Assembly (NCBI GenBank): GCA_021604265.1
Contig: BQIY01000124.1
Location: forward strand, 1 to 6,703
Length of the DNA stretch: 6,703 nucleotides
Source of the DNA: Nitrospirales bacterium
Lineage (GTDB): Bacteria; Nitrospirota; Nitrospiria; Nitrospirales; UBA8639
Direction: 5' to 3'
The stretch's first letter is position 1, and each line of letters starts with the position of its first letter. Shown piece after piece: positions 6,525 through 6,703 of this stretch. A program made the translations under genes and the position numbers. The notes under the pieces were generated by a model. The model was not told the DNA's origin. It saw only the letters and a program-made list of their open reading frames with translations, and did no database searches.

Positions 6525-6703
6525 GGATGCCGGTTTGGTCGCAGGCGCCGCTGTCGACCCAAGAGATTTTTGAGGCGAAGAGGGAGGAGCGATGGCTCCA
6601 ACAGTCTTTTCTCTATTGGCCTTGAGTTCTTTTTGATATCGAACGACGGTATCCTTTTACGCCTTATTCTGACTCTTGACCTTTTGATATTCCTGAGCCA
6701 ACC
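6525..6703 (-). pseudogene. Upstream part of the HhH protein gene, split by an in-frame TAA, running off the right edge
   Basis: In the frame of the HhH domain, the bases above ATG 6524 translate without break up to TAA at 6657-6659 and, past that stop, on to the window edge. Before the stop the peptide reads LAQEYQKVKSQNKA; after it KDTVVRYQKELKANREK, then a Pro/Ser/Ala/Thr linker into the domain. Both sides look like one charged, probably coiled-coil helix, so the TAA seems to replace a single sense codon (for example CAA, GAA or AAA) with no frame change. It may be a real nonsense mutation or a base-calling error. The beginning of the gene is outside the window. Confidence 0.55.

Noticed and set aside
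6325..6573. 82-residue + strand reading frame at the right end
   Set aside because: It is antisense to the recognisable HhH domain and its translation resembles no family I know.

Overview
The window is an ordinary housekeeping block from a diderm (Gram-negative) bacterium of roughly 50% GC. Lnt, LolC/E and LolD are present, so the organism matures lipoproteins in the inner membrane and ships them to an outer membrane. The order lnt-prfB-lysS-lolC-lolD and the protein style would fit Nitrospirota or a neighbouring phylum, but this is recall-based and weak; no rRNA or other phylogenetic marker is present.

Layout on the + strand: (1) lnt, apolipoprotein N-acyltransferase, cut by the left edge (1-1554). 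(2) prfB, release factor 2 (1582-2689), in two frames joined by the classical +1 programmed frameshift at an in-frame UGA (1651-1653). (3) A 70-base gap (2690-2759) with a candidate promoter and an imperfect palindrome just before lysS. (4) lysS, class II lysyl-tRNA synthetase (2760-4247). (5) lolC, permease of the lipoprotein-releasing ABC transporter (4244-5527), overlapping lysS by 4 bases. (6) lolD, its ATPase (5520-6239), overlapping lolC by 8 bases. On the - strand, converging on lolD, is a helix-hairpin-helix (HhH) protein gene (6300 to the right edge) whose reading frame is broken by an in-frame TAA at 6657-6659.

The five + strand genes probably form one transcription unit, with a possible second promoter before lysS. 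Lnt adds the third acyl chain to lipoproteins and LolCD extracts the mature lipoproteins from the inner membrane, so two steps of one pathway bracket two translation genes. lysS, lolC and lolD all end in UGA, the codon read by RF2, whose own synthesis is gated by UGA.

I see no mobile element, CRISPR array, tRNA, rRNA or evident new defence or metabolic system. The most interesting points are small: a pair of mutually exclusive hairpins over the prfB frameshift signal, the broken HhH gene, a possibly near-leaderless lysS transcript, and a Pro/Thr-rich insert in the LolC periplasmic domain.
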